Of a DNA stretch of 64,000 nucleotides, positions 1 through 10,488 are shown one piece after another. Source of the DNA: Amaurobius ferox (Eukaryota; Arthropoda; Arachnida; Araneae; Amaurobiidae); assembly GCA_951213105.1 (NCBI GenBank), contig OX578149.1:4668606-4732605 (forward strand), given 5' to 3'. Made by a program: the position numbers and the translations under genes. Below the pieces are notes generated by a model. That model was not told the origin of the DNA. It worked only from the letters and a program-made list of their open reading frames with translations, and did not search any database. Within the stretch, counting starts at the first letter, position 1, and every line of letters starts with the position of its first letter.

Positions 1-144
1 AGAAGTGGTCTTTTAAATACTTTGAATCAATAATGTTGTAAATATATATATAGTGTAAATAAATTAATGTTTGTTATACTCACGGCCTTATTCATTTTCG
101 CGCTCTTACCGGGCGTGTCCTAAAAAGGAAGTTACCTTAGGACA
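1..144 (+). repeat. 3' end of the 5' LTR (R-U5 part)
   Basis: This matches 10779-10921 almost base for base and ends in ...TTAGGACA before the primer-binding region. The last 29 bases (116-144) form an inverted repeat, TGTCCTAA pairing with TTAGGACA. AATAAA occurs near 56. The start of this LTR is left of the window. Confidence 0.9.
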
Positions 145-150
145 AATAAT

Positions 151-262
151 TTGGTGCCTTAGACCAGGATGAATTTTGTTGGGGTCAGTAACGAAGGAAA
201 ATAGATTGGCGCCAACGAACAGGATAAGAATTATGTTTGGTGCATTAACCAAGGAAAATTTT
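151..262 (+). promoter_or_regulatory. Primer-binding site and PBS-like tandem motifs
   Basis: The sequence TTGGTGCCTTAGACCAGGAT starts seven bases after the LTR end. It has the TGG start expected of a site that pairs with a tRNA 3' CCA end. Related motifs follow at about 178, 206 (TTGGCGCCAACGAACAGGAT) and 236, giving an imperfect ladder with a step near 28 bases. Only the first is placed where reverse transcription normally starts. The primer tRNA is not identified. Confidence 0.6.
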
Positions 263-576
263 TTTTTGAAAGATGGTAAAAATAAAACAAATAATAAATG
301 TCAATATCTGCAATAATTTTTTTCCCTAGTAATAAATAAATTTTAATATGGAAAATTTAGAAGAAATTTTTAAACATTGGATAAAAGTAGAAACTGTTTC
401 ATTTGCCATGAAAATATGTGCTATTTTAATGTTATATTGATAAAATACAAAGAATTAAAATTGGTGACAGTTATGTGTATATATATATTTTTTGGTTTGT
501 AGATATGTCATTGATTGCATTGTTACATGTAGACGAGGTTTTAAAATTTTTGTTTGTTCACTAATATGTTTCAATT

Positions 577-1542
577 ATGCCAAATACGGTAAATTCCAAC
601 GGTACTACGGGCAATTCTTCCAAAATTCCCGGGTTAACCTATTTATTAAACACTTTTGATGGCGAACAGGATTGTAGCGCTTTTATAGAGCACTTTGAAG
701 CTTTGAGCATCCTTGGGTCATGGAGCGATGAGGAAAAACTTGCGATCTTTAAATCGAGACTCCGAGGTCAAGCTAACGATTTTTATGTGAATTCTCAGCA
801 GCTCAGGCGTGAAACGTCTTTCAAAAATTTCAAAAAAGTTTTTCTAGACTATTTTTCTAAAGAACAATCCATAACGTCAAAACAAATTCTTTTCTCCACA
901 GCAAAGCAGAATCAGGGAGAAACTATAAAATCTCTAGCCCACAGAATTACAGCGCTAACGCTAAATTATATAGGCGACACGGGTGACAATGAATCTACTA
1001 GGCAAAATACAGACAAATTAAAATTAAGTAAATTTTTAGAAGCACTAAATGCTGATTTTCAATGCGAAATTATACGCGCAAACCCTCAAGATTTTAACAA
1101 AGCTGTAGAACTGGCTATTAATTTGGAACAAGCTAATTTAGCAATGGCCCCATCCCTAAATAATATTACTAAACAAGATCCGTTCGAAGCTATTGATAAT
1201 TTGCGCAAAGAACAAAATGCTTTCAACGGACAACTTATGCAGACTTTAATGGAGGAGATAAATAGTTTGAAATTAAACAGACCTGTCAAACAAAATGAGA
1301 TGCACACCCAGGAAATAAGTATATGTGGATATTGTGGGAAGAAAGGGCATTACATGAAAATATGCTATCAGTACAATAAAGAAAGGGCAGCCCGTCAATA
1401 TAATGACCAGCCAGATTATTCAGCCAGAGCTGTTTCGCAGTACAAAAATTATTCGTATGAAAAAAATAGACAGTCTCGCCCCCCGCAACCTTGGAACCCC
1501 TACGAGCAAAGAAAAGGGGGAGAACTTCTATTCAAGAAATAA
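577..1542 (+). CDS. Gag polyprotein of the Gypsy element (5' part)
   Basis: This encodes 321 residues of a retrotransposon Gag, the structural protein that packages element RNA into cytoplasmic particles. Residues about 20-200 are a charged helical capsid-like region of the retrotransposon gag type. A single CCHC zinc knuckle lies at residues 250-263 (C250, C253, H258, C263), followed by a basic, Q/N/R-rich tail typical of nucleocapsid. The frame closes at 1540-1542, but the natural Gag tail continues in the +1 frame from about 1513 to 1702. A single-base change in the A/G run near 1511-1520 is therefore likely. The first ATG of the open frame was taken as the start; the 430-base leader is normal for the group. 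Confidence 0.85.
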   Translation: MPNTVNSNGTTGNSSKIPGLTYLLNTFDGEQDCSAFIEHFEALSILGSWSDEEKLAIFKSRLRGQANDFYVNSQQLRRETSFKNFKKVFLDYFSKEQSITSKQILFSTAKQNQGETIKSLAHRITALTLNYIGDTGDNESTRQNTDKLKLSKFLEALNADFQCEIIRANPQDFNKAVELAINLEQANLAMAPSLNNITKQDPFEAIDNLRKEQNAFNGQLMQTLMEEINSLKLNRPVKQNEMHTQEISICGYCGKKGHYMKICYQYNKERAARQYNDQPDYSARAVSQYKNYSYEKNRQSRPPQPWNPYEQRKGGELLFKK

Positions 1543-1702
1543 CAATGACAGAGGAGGTTTCACTAGGCCGAACAGAACGTTTGAAAATTCGCAAAAAGAG
1601 AGGGAAAATAGTACTAAGTTCACTGATAGAGAAAATAGAAATGATAATTCCACAGAGAGAAAGAGGGAGTTTAGAAATTATAGATCTAGTGATTTAAACT
1701 AG
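1513..1702 (+). pseudogene. Displaced C-terminal tail of Gag
   Basis: The frame one base to the right of the main gag frame stays open here to a TAG at 1700-1702. It encodes a hydrophilic tail rich in R, N, E and S, as expected after a Gag zinc knuckle. It is out of frame with 577-1542, and the change of frame falls in the homopolymeric stretch AAAAGGGGG. I read this as a mutation or sequencing indel rather than a second programmed shift, because no slippery site plus structure is evident at that spot. Confidence 0.65.
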
Positions 1703-1754
1703 AGTCGAGAGTTTGCAAAAAGGCAGATATACATACAGAACGGGTCAAACTCTC
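1693..1754 (+). promoter_or_regulatory. -1 ribosomal frameshift signal, gag to pol
   Basis: The heptamer T TTA AAC at 1693-1699 is in the X XXY YYZ register of the Gag tail frame and sits directly before the Gag stop TAG (1700-1702). After a 7-base spacer, GAGAGTTTG (1707-1715) is perfectly complementary to CAAACTCTC (1746-1754), forming a 9-bp stem with a 30-base loop. Slipping back one base at the heptamer enters the pol frame, which is open from 1693 and reaches the protease. Slippery site, spacer and stem all fit known -1 signals. A pseudoknot with the loop was not tested. Confidence 0.8.
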
Positions 1755-3504
1755 AAGCGATATTACAAATCCCGATAAAAATATTGATTTAGAAACACAT
1801 GAAATTGTAGCATCCGCGTCGAATTTTGAAAATATCCCAAATTTACCAACGACATATATACAAATTGCTAAAAGTGATTATAGAATGCTTATTGATAGTG
1901 GCGCAAGTGTGTCAATTATGTCTTTTAAAACTTTTCAAAACATAAAGCAAAGAATTAAAATTACATATATCTCCTGCACGGTAAAAATTTCGACTTTGAG
2001 TGGCCAGAATATTGATTATGTAAATACAATTGAAATTCCGTTTAAAATTAATGGGAAACATTTCAAACAAATTTTTTATGTAACGACAGCAAATTTCCCT
2101 AACACGTATGTCGGAATCCTTGGCTACGATTTTTTGAAAAGAAACCATGCTATTATTGATACACAAAAAAATGAATTACAAGTACTAAATGATAAAATCC
2201 CCATAAACCAGGAGGAGCACAGGTTTCCACAAGCGGACATAGAACATCAGGACGCCAAGATGATTAATATTGTTAGAGTCAAAAGTAAGATATCTCTGAA
2301 ACCGAATGAATCAAAAATGGTACGGGTTGTATCGGACACTTTTTGCGAGGATAATACGCAGGTCTTATATGAACCCATTGAATATAATCAGAGATTACAA
2401 ATCAACTGCGCTGTTGTAAAGATAGAAAATAATTCTTTTGATATACAGGTGCAAAATATATCTACTCATACTTTAGATTTAAATAAACACATGAAATTGG
2501 GAGGATTTACACAGGATTTTGAAATTACAGAAAGATTCGAAAATAAAGCTACACAACAAAGGGTAGATATTAAAGAAACTATAAATTTAGTACAAGCGAG
2601 CCCTGAAACTATTGAGAAAAGGAGAAAAGATTTAAAACCAGAAGATTTTAATTTAGAGCATATGGAAAAATCAACAAAACAAGATTTTCTAAAATTTATT
2701 ATGCCGTATGCGGACGTTTTCTCGAAAAGCTTACAAACTCTTGGAGTAACTGATTTTTTTGAACCAAATATTGAATTATCTCATGAGCATGCTTTTTGTT
2801 CTAAACCGTATGATATTCCTTTCGCATTACACAATACGGCAAAGGAGCAATTACAACAGTTAGAAGAGGCGGGGGTAATTTCTAAAACAAACAGTCCTTA
2901 CGCGTCGAGTCTGCTCTTAGTCAAGAAACAGGACAATACCTACAGACTTGTTTTAGACCTTCGGCTGATAAACAATACTTCGATTTTATATCCTTATAAG
3001 ATACCTAAGATAAATGACATCATTTCTAAATTGGCAGGATATGCGCTGTATTCAAAGTTAGATCTTCATAGTGCATTTAACCAAATCATCCTCCCGGAAC
3101 GAATGAGAAAATATTTCGCGTTTTCGAGCCCTTTTGGTTCATTTGAATATAACAGATTATGTTTCGGCCATATTTCGAGTGCACCCATTTTTCAAAAAGT
3201 AATGGATTTAATATTAGGGGATTTACATTCACAGGATATTTTGGCTTATATTGACGATGTCGTAATCCCGGCTAATTCGTATGAAGAATTAAAACAAAAA
3301 TTAACTTTGGTTTTAGAAAGGTTCCGGAAGGTTAACATAAAGCTTTCCCCAAATAAATGTAAATTTGGCATGACGGAGATAAATTATTTAGGATTTAACA
3401 TTAACCAAAACGGCATAAGCCCTTCTGATGCAAATATAGGGAAAATTTCTTCTTTCCCCATACCCAAGACTAAGAAAATTGAAAAGATTTTTAGGGGTAT
3501 GTAA
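1699..3504 (+). CDS. Pol N-terminal part: aspartic protease and reverse transcriptase
   Basis: This frame is entered by the -1 shift; the first internal ATG is at 1885. The protease active site DSGAS follows that ATG, with a late ILGYDFL strand typical of retropepsins. A linker precedes the reverse transcriptase, which shows the LLLVKK and RLVLDLRLIN blocks, LDLHSAFNQI, and the catalytic YIDD (residues 455-458 counted from the 1885 ATG). YIDD is a permitted variant of the usual YLDD. The frame stops at 3502-3504, just where the RT connection would continue. The continuation lies in the next frame from about 3479, so an indel near 3470-3490 has split pol. Confidence 0.88.
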   Translation, partial: LESRVCKKADIHTERVKLSSDITNPDKNIDLETHEIVASASNFENIPNLPTTYIQIAKSDYRMLIDSGASVSIMSFKTFQNIKQRIKITYISCTVKISTLSGQNIDYVNTIEIPFKINGKHFKQIFYVTTANFPNTYVGILGYDFLKRNHAIIDTQKNELQVLNDKIPINQEEHRFPQADIEHQDAKMINIVRVKSKISLKPNESKMVRVVSDTFCEDNTQVLYEPIEYNQRLQINCAVVKIENNSFDIQVQNISTHTLDLNKHMKLGGFTQDFEITERFENKATQQRVDIKETINLVQASPETIEKRRKDLKPEDFNLEHMEKSTKQDFLKFIMPYADVFSKSLQTLGVTDFFEPNIELSHEHAFCSKPYDIPFALHNTAKEQLQQLEEAGVISKTNSPYASSLLLVKKQDNTYRLVLDLRLINNTSILYPYKIPKINDIISKLAGYALYSKLDLHSAFNQIILPERMRKYFAFSSPFGSFEYNRLCFGHISSAPIFQKVMDLILGDLHSQDILAYIDDVVIPANSYEELKQKLTLVLERFRKVNIKLSPNKCKFGMTEINYLGFNINQNGISPSDANIGKISSFPIPKTKKIEKIFRGM

Positions 3505-5740
3505 CTTTTATAGAAATTGTATCCCCAATTATGCAGCTAAGACTGCCCCCTTAACCGATCTGACGAGAAAAGGCACGAAATTTGAATGGAATGACGAGTG
3601 TGACGAAGCTTTCAAAAATCTACAGGATTGGTTCTTTAAGAAACCTATTTTAATTCAACCAAATTTTGACGAAGATTTTTTCCTAAATTCCGATGCGAGT
3701 TTAATCTTGGCGTCAGCTGCGCTGTTACAAAAAAGAGATGGTATGCTCAAACCCATAGCCTATTACAGCCGGAAACTCAATCCACAAGAACAAAAGTACG
3801 CAGCGATAAAAGCGGAATTGTTGGCAATGCACAATGGAATTATGTTTTTTAAAAATTTTTTGTATGGCAGGAAGTTCTTTGTGTTGTCCGACCACTTGCC
3901 TCTCGGTTCACATTTAAAAATGTCTAATCCCCCAAATACGTTACAGCGTTGGATTTTGGAAATTTCAGAATTTAAGTTTGATTTTATTTATGTCCCGGGA
4001 AAGGAAAATTTATTATGTGACCATTTAAGTAGGGACGTTTTTGAAGAGGAACAAAACAAACAAACAAGTGTAAAACAACGCATGGCAGAAAATTCTAATC
4101 AAAAAACTCAACCAGCAGTCAATGTTAATTCAAATCAAAACAACCAACCTGCGGTCAATGTTATTACCACCATTCCCACTATTCAAGATATTGTTGAACA
4201 ACAACAGAATGATCAAGAATTACTTAAAATCAGAGAATATCTTCAAAATAATATTGGAAAGGCAAATAAAAAGTTCCATAATTTATATATAGACGAAGAA
4301 ACAAAATTAATTATGCACCTCGGGCACTATAAAAATAAACCTTGGAGGGAGGAATTTTTGAAAACCATTGTGATTCCAAAAAATATGCAAAAGCACATTT
4401 TAGCAGTGACACACGTCACACATACTGGAGTAGACAAAACTTACAGTTTATTAGCGGAGCGATATTTCTGGTGGGGTATGTATTCGGATACCCGCAACTT
4501 TGTCATGTCTTGTGTTAAGTGCAGGTCGTTAAAGGGCGCAGAAAGATCCGTGCCCCTGGGACGTGTACCTGTACCAAGTTTTCCAGGAGCCCAAATAGCT
4601 GTAGATTTAGTGGGGCCTTTCAAACCTAGTGTAAATAACAATCGATACATTTTTACAGTAATTTGTCATTTTCCCAAATATATTGAATTATATGCCATTC
4701 CCGACATCCGGGCTGAAACTATTGCTGCTAAATTATTAAATTTCTTCTCTATTTTCGGTGTAGCCCAGAGGCTATATTCAGACTGCGGTTCCCAATTTAC
4801 GTCAGAAATCTACAATACGGTGGCGGAGAAGCTTAGCATCGTAACGAAGTTAGTTTCGGTTTGCGCGCCTTGGTGCAATGGAATCTCAGAACGAATAAAC
4901 AATTCACTAAAATTTACGATTAAAACTGTAACAGAGGACTCCCCATATTGGGACACGGCTATGATTGCACATAAAATGATTTATAATGCCACTACGCATC
5001 TTAGCACGGGAGAATCTCCAAATTTCTTAGTTTTTGGAAGGGATCTACCGATTTTTTTCGAAACTACGCAACCACATAGCGAAAGTAAGGTATCTCCTCA
5101 GAATTATGCAGCAAAACAAATTCAAATTTTAAGAGAAGCGCATGAAGCGGCTTTCAAAAACCTGGAGCTCGCAAAAGTCGATCAAGAGGAAAAACAAATG
5201 AGAAAGGCCAAACCTAGGGACCTTGAAATTGGATCAAAAGTATTTTTGAAAAATCCCGTGAAATCGTTTAAAAAGACTAAATGGCTGGGACCTTACAGAG
5301 TTGTAAAAAAAATAAACAGATTTATTTATGACATAAAACAGATAAATATGCCTTATTCCAAGACCTTTAGGGCACACATAAATCGCTTGCGTTTGATGAT
5401 TGAAAGGCGAGATCATTTAAAAATTGATGAGATCGAAAATAACCAGCAGACATCTGAGGAATCACAGAGTATTCCGTTGCTTTCAAAAAAACAAGAGACG
5501 AGCGGAGAATCCGAAACTCCATTTTTTCTTTGGGACCAAGAGGAAGCACACAAACATTTACCCTCAAATGTAAATACACCCACTAGCATCTCAGATACAG
5601 CGGACACACACACACATACATCTGGTTCGAAATCGCCCTTATTACCTACTCCGACCGATACACATCAACAAGTGTCTGTTTCTCGCACTAATAAAAATTA
5701 TTCTTTCAGACATACTCCTAGGGTGAATTACACTGAATAA
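3479..5740 (+). CDS. Pol C-terminal part: RT end, RNase H and integrase
   Basis: These 753 codons continue pol in a shifted frame. Residues 1-50 are the RT thumb/connection (KRFLGVCNFYR). Residues about 50-190 are an RT-type RNase H with LNSDAS and the HLSRD end. The integrase begins with a zinc finger using H312/H315 and C345/C348. The catalytic core has D376 (VDLVGP), D435 (SDCGSQF) and E471 (ISERIN), a D,D35E spacing. A GPY-like module follows (WLGPYRVVKK, about residue 600), then a long S/T-rich tail. All catalytic residues are present, so damage seems limited to the frame breaks. Integrase inserts the cDNA copy into nuclear DNA; RNase H degrades the template RNA. Confidence 0.9.
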   Translation: MKRFLGVCNFYRNCIPNYAAKTAPLTDLTRKGTKFEWNDECDEAFKNLQDWFFKKPILIQPNFDEDFFLNSDASLILASAALLQKRDGMLKPIAYYSRKLNPQEQKYAAIKAELLAMHNGIMFFKNFLYGRKFFVLSDHLPLGSHLKMSNPPNTLQRWILEISEFKFDFIYVPGKENLLCDHLSRDVFEEEQNKQTSVKQRMAENSNQKTQPAVNVNSNQNNQPAVNVITTIPTIQDIVEQQQNDQELLKIREYLQNNIGKANKKFHNLYIDEETKLIMHLGHYKNKPWREEFLKTIVIPKNMQKHILAVTHVTHTGVDKTYSLLAERYFWWGMYSDTRNFVMSCVKCRSLKGAERSVPLGRVPVPSFPGAQIAVDLVGPFKPSVNNNRYIFTVICHFPKYIELYAIPDIRAETIAAKLLNFFSIFGVAQRLYSDCGSQFTSEIYNTVAEKLSIVTKLVSVCAPWCNGISERINNSLKFTIKTVTEDSPYWDTAMIAHKMIYNATTHLSTGESPNFLVFGRDLPIFFETTQPHSESKVSPQNYAAKQIQILREAHEAAFKNLELAKVDQEEKQMRKAKPRDLEIGSKVFLKNPVKSFKKTKWLGPYRVVKKINRFIYDIKQINMPYSKTFRAHINRLRLMIERRDHLKIDEIENNQQTSEESQSIPLLSKKQETSGESETPFFLWDQEEAHKHLPSNVNTPTSISDTADTHTHTSGSKSPLLPTPTDTHQQVSVSRTNKNYSFRHTPRVNYTE

Positions 5741-6901
5741 ATTTTTTTGGGTGGTTTTGTCGTATTCAGTTAAAATTTTTGGTATAGTATTTTTGGGAAA
5801 AATTTTTTCTTTTGACATTTTATAATTTTGGTCGCGATGTTTATTTAATTATTACACATTTGAGTGATTTTTAGTTTTAGAACAAAATTTTTTTTTGCTG
5901 ATATTAGAAGTAAAGTGAGAGAATAATAAACCTTTTATATGTTAGGGGTACGAGTTTACAAAAATTTTTCAAATGGCTCTGAAAATGAAATATAGAATGT
6001 GAATGGGTTAGATAATCGAATTTTTAAAGGCAACAGAATTTTCTCTTAACTTTGACGGTTCTATTTCATGGCAAACACATGGGTCTCCAAAGTTTTCGTA
6101 CAGGCCACAGTTTTTAGTTATAGCTTTCCCATCCTCGTTTTCAACACCTGTTTTTCAGAGGGGACAGTCTTTCTGTTTTGACCACAGGGTTGAAATTTGA
6201 TACGTCACGATGGAGGTTTCTTCAACATTCCAAAAAGAGTCATTTTCACAGACATAACGCAGAATCCACAGTGGGGTTACAAAGAAAAGAGGAGTGGTTT
6301 TAGCAGATATATTTTACGGGAGCTTGGAAGAGATAATCGAAGGGGAAGTAATTTTCAAGAGGGGTGATGACACATTTACAGTTAGAAAGACTGCCTTTCG
6401 TTTGGATAGAGTTACCGGGTGAATAATAGAATGGCGTTGCAGCTGGAGAGAGTTAGTTAGATTCTTGGGAATTAAAATACATAAAATAATAAGTAGAGTA
6501 TTTTTCGATAAAAAGGTAATTATAAAAATAATAAATAATGAAAATAGATAGATATTATATAAATTCAATTTGTAACCGAAATGGAAACAAAATTTTAACT
6601 ACTAAGGAAACTTTTGTTTATAAGGGAATTCTAATAAAGTGACAAAGAGAACAGACAAAAAACAAACAACAAAAATAGTAAATTTTTAAGTTTAATAAAT
6701 AAAGAAATAAATAGGCCTTTTTAACAATTGTTGGTAGGATATATAATTTGACCTTAGGCACATATTTTTTCTGCGGGCAGAATTGTGTGATGTTTGGGAT
6801 TTAGAGTGTATATTTCTATACATTGGGGATTGGATCAGACAGTTTGAGTGATCAACAAAGGGTCTCTTTCATCTTCTGATGACACATAATGTTGAAAGGA
6901 T

Positions 6902-6933
<32 letters not shown>

Positions 6934-9702
6934 TCTTGCCATTTTTTTGTATCTCTTAAATTTTTTCAATAATTTTTATAAAGGGTACTTTCCTACATTC
7001 ACTTATATTTTACTTTTGTTTAAACACACATAATTTAATAAATTATTCGGAATAGAAAATTGATAGGTTTGTTAGATTACAACGGGGCTCAAAAGGGAAT
7101 CAATTTTTGGATACAATAATTTTCTTAGATCGTTACACGTAGTATTGTAAGTGACAGTTGCCGGCATATTTTCTGAACGCATGGAGATTTTTTTGTTAGT
7201 TTCTATGGGTAGTTTAGGAAGGAAAGGTGAGATTTGCTAGATTTTTTTTCTCCTTATAGGTATGTTGAACGCTAACAAAGCATTGGAAGATAAAAAGTTA
7301 TAAAATGTAGTTGTGGGAGAATGCAGTTGGATAATATCACTAATTTAGCATCTCTTTAAGTAGTGTTTCTAAAAAAAGAAAAGAAAGGAAAAATATATGG
7401 TGTTTTCTCTTGTGTTTTGGGTTTTATTATTAAGGGGTTATCGCTTTACCTACATAAATTGTCATGGTTAAATATGTTTGTATTTTACAGTAAATAATAG
7501 GCTAGGATATAGTGTGGTTGGAATTATAGTAGTATTTTCATGATATATAAAATTGATAAGATATAAAATGTAGGTGAATGGTATTTCATTTTATAAAAGG
7601 GGAAAATTTATATATTTTATGTGAGGCTAGTGTTTATTTGAGGAAAATAAGGCTTAATGCATAAAGTGGTGAAAGTATTAATAAAAAATGTGATAAAACC
7701 CTTTTGTAGAGTAAATAAAGGAAGTGAGGAAAGTGGGAATAAGATGTTTTTGCTTAATGAAACAAAATTTTAGCACTTAGGGTAAATTTTCCCTTCGAAA
7801 GTAAGAAGAGGATTTTCATTTATCAGGCAAAATTTTGCGAGGTGTGGTTTTATTTTCTGAAAGGTACACGTTTGGGAGATATTTTGGTTTTTTTTTTCAT
7901 ACAGACTAGAGAATGAATAGAAGAAAGAAAAAAAAAAGAGTTTTTTTTATGCAGTAAGACACTGTAATTTTGAGTTAAAGTCAAGTATTAAGCGACGGGT
8001 TAGACATAGCTAAATGTAAAATTTTCGAATGGGTTGGAAACATTCATTTTTTGGCAGGAAATGTATAATTTTCTGTAACTTGCAATTAATGAGATATTTT
8101 TAATATGTTGGATGATTTTGATTTTGTTTCTTGGGATAGAAATTTTGTAGTTTAGATGATGTAATTTAATTATGGAAATTTGTGTGATATTTTATGGTTT
8201 TGAATTTTGAATTTCATGGTATATGAAACATGTTATTTAACATAAAGTGGCCTTTGGCAGTAAATTTTGTATATGTAAAGGAATAAAGTTTTATATGTAA
8301 GGGAGTAAAATTTTATACATTTTTACTTTCATGTTCATGCATTTAGAAATTTTGCATTTTGTTTTAAAATATTTTGTTCTCGGAGGGAGAGAAGAATAAA
8401 GTGCATATTGGCTAGGTCTCTTGGTGGTAACTTTGCCGTCACTAAGGCCAGTCTATATATATATATATTGTATTTTGTATAAAAATTATTCATAATACTG
8501 TTGAAGCAGTTTGCACAGCACGAAAACTCCAAGGTGATGCGCACGGAAGGTGCTATATGACATGTACAGTTGAACAATTAGCATCTCGTGTCAGCAGGTG
8601 ACCGGATGTTGGCACATGCCAACATTATATAAACAATGTTTGATGACTGAATACGGCATTGTAATATGTCGATATGTCTTTCGGATCAGCACAGAGTCAA
8701 TTACTATGTTGGTTTTCCTCTAAGGACGGGGTGCAGAAGATTCCACCGGTGTTTGTTTTTTCCTCTACAGACGGGGTGCAGAAAGTGCACGATACCACAC
8801 GAAAGAACTGTGTCCTGCACTGTGCGGGGTGACTGCGGTTTTCTTCAGTACTGATGTTAAAACTGTCACAATACGCACACTCGTCATAAAAATATGTAGA
8901 AAGTGTTACACAATGAGTTACAGTCCTTGCGGTTATAGAGCGTTTTTTTCCTCAGCCATGGTTCAGTCAATGCCAAGTACAGGAGGTGTAAACATTTCTG
9001 GGCACAGACATTCCTTACGTTACAAGCATTTTGCATGTCCCAGTTATATATACTGGGAAAATTTGCCCACGTTCCTAGCAATTTACATATTCAGACATTG
9101 TATACAGAACAGACAATTGCACGTTCCTGTGATTTCTACCGTCTGATTTCTACTGTTTCCGTACAGTTCTACTTTTTTACAAAGCATACATTTCACGTTT
9201 CTAGTTTTCTACAGGACAGTTTTCTACAGTTGTCCACGTTCCACTTTTCTACAGTTCCAGATTCCAGTCAATTTATTCTGTCAGACAGCGGACTTGGTGT
9301 TTCATGTGTGGTTTTCTGTTTACGGAGAGGTAAACCAAAGACACTCTCATCTATACCTTGTAAACAGCTACTGTGGTGATAAACTTTTGGTTTGAGGGAC
9401 TTTTACAGCCTAGTGCAACATAAGCAACAGACTCTCTGTTTTGTTGAAGTCACCATTTTGTTTTATATTTTTATTCACCATGTTTGTTTTATACTTTTAT
9501 TTTATTTTATTGTGTCTATATTGACAATTGTTTTTTTTTATATATATGCAATATGATGTTTTTCTATGCGTTTCTTTATACTATAGGAGGAAACTTCTGT
9601 TTTCAGAGGTTTGGTCTTAGGGGCTGGACGAAAAGCAGAGTGCACTCCAGCACATTTTGATTTTTCTTTATGATTTTGATTGTAAAATATTTTTGTATTT
9701 TG
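5741..9702 (+). other. Long non-coding tail of the Gypsy element
   Basis: No convincing ORF lies between integrase and the 3' LTR; I looked for and did not find an envelope. A run of about 25 A sits at 6908-6932. Two related 25-base copies of a CCTCTA(A/C)(A/G)GACGGGGTGCAGAA motif lie at about 8717-8740 and 8761-8785. At 8607 the sequence TGTTGGCACATGCCAACA looks like an LTR start and is followed by TATATAA, so the LTR could be 2.3 kb long instead of 0.43 kb. This cannot be settled because the 5' LTR is cut by the window. Confidence 0.6.
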
Positions 9703-10068
9703 ATTTTAAAAATATTTTAAATTTTTGAAATTTTGAAATTTTAATTTTTGGATTTTTTAATGGGGAAATGGAGGTATTTTTGGAAAGGCGTATTGCACCC
9801 CAGCATATGGTAATTTGCTTAATGTTTTTTTGATGGTAAAATTTTAAAAATATTTTAAATTTTTGAAATTTTGAAATTTTAATTTTTGGATTTTGGATTT
9901 TTTAATGGGGAAATGGAGGTATTTTTGGAAAGGCGTATTGCGCCCCAGCATATGGTAATTTGCTTAATGTTTTTTTGATGGTAAAATTTTAAAAATATTT
10001 TAAATTTTTGAAATTTTGAAATTTTAATTTTTGGATTTTGGATTTTTTTAATGGGGAAATGGAGGTAT
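9703..10068 (+). repeat. Tandem repeat, 2.6 copies of 138-145 bp
   Basis: Units start at 9703, 9841 and 9986, each with ATTTTAAAAATATTTT. Each full unit runs on through TTAATGGGGAAATGGAGG and a GGCGTATTGC(A/G)CCCCAGC box. The second unit is longer by a 7-base GGATTTT duplication, and the third diverges after about 10066. The array lies just upstream of, or within, the 3' LTR promoter region. Confidence 0.9.
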
Positions 10069-10488
10069 ATTGTCGCATGGTAAACCCATGAGCCAATATT
10101 TTCGGGAATGCGACCTAGAGTTTTCTTATTTATTTTTGGGGGTCAGCCTTTTCGTTCGGCCATCTGCACTCGAAATAGAAAACCAGGATGTCGAAGTTTC
10201 TTTAGATCTCGTATTCGAACCAAAAGGGTGTAATGTGCGTCCTTTTCGGATGGGTCATAGGGATTGCGGCCTGCTTTGAATTAGTGCCCGAAAGAAGATC
10301 AGTTTCGCAGGGGCTGGAGAAGGGGCTTTTTGTTTCTGGAAGGCCTAAAGCCAATGGCGATGCTTTGGGGTCAAGGGGTTAAGACCCTGAATCCAATGGG
10401 ATGTTTGTATGCGCCTCAGGGGCGTGTTTTTAAAATATTGGAGAGAGAGTTTTTCAGAATTTAAAAATGGAGCAAAGAGAAGGTTTTG

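Noticed and set aside
5741..10488. An envelope gene that would make the Gypsy element an errantivirus
   Set aside because: Only short unrelated ORFs exist on the + strand, with no signal peptide plus transmembrane pattern of the expected size.
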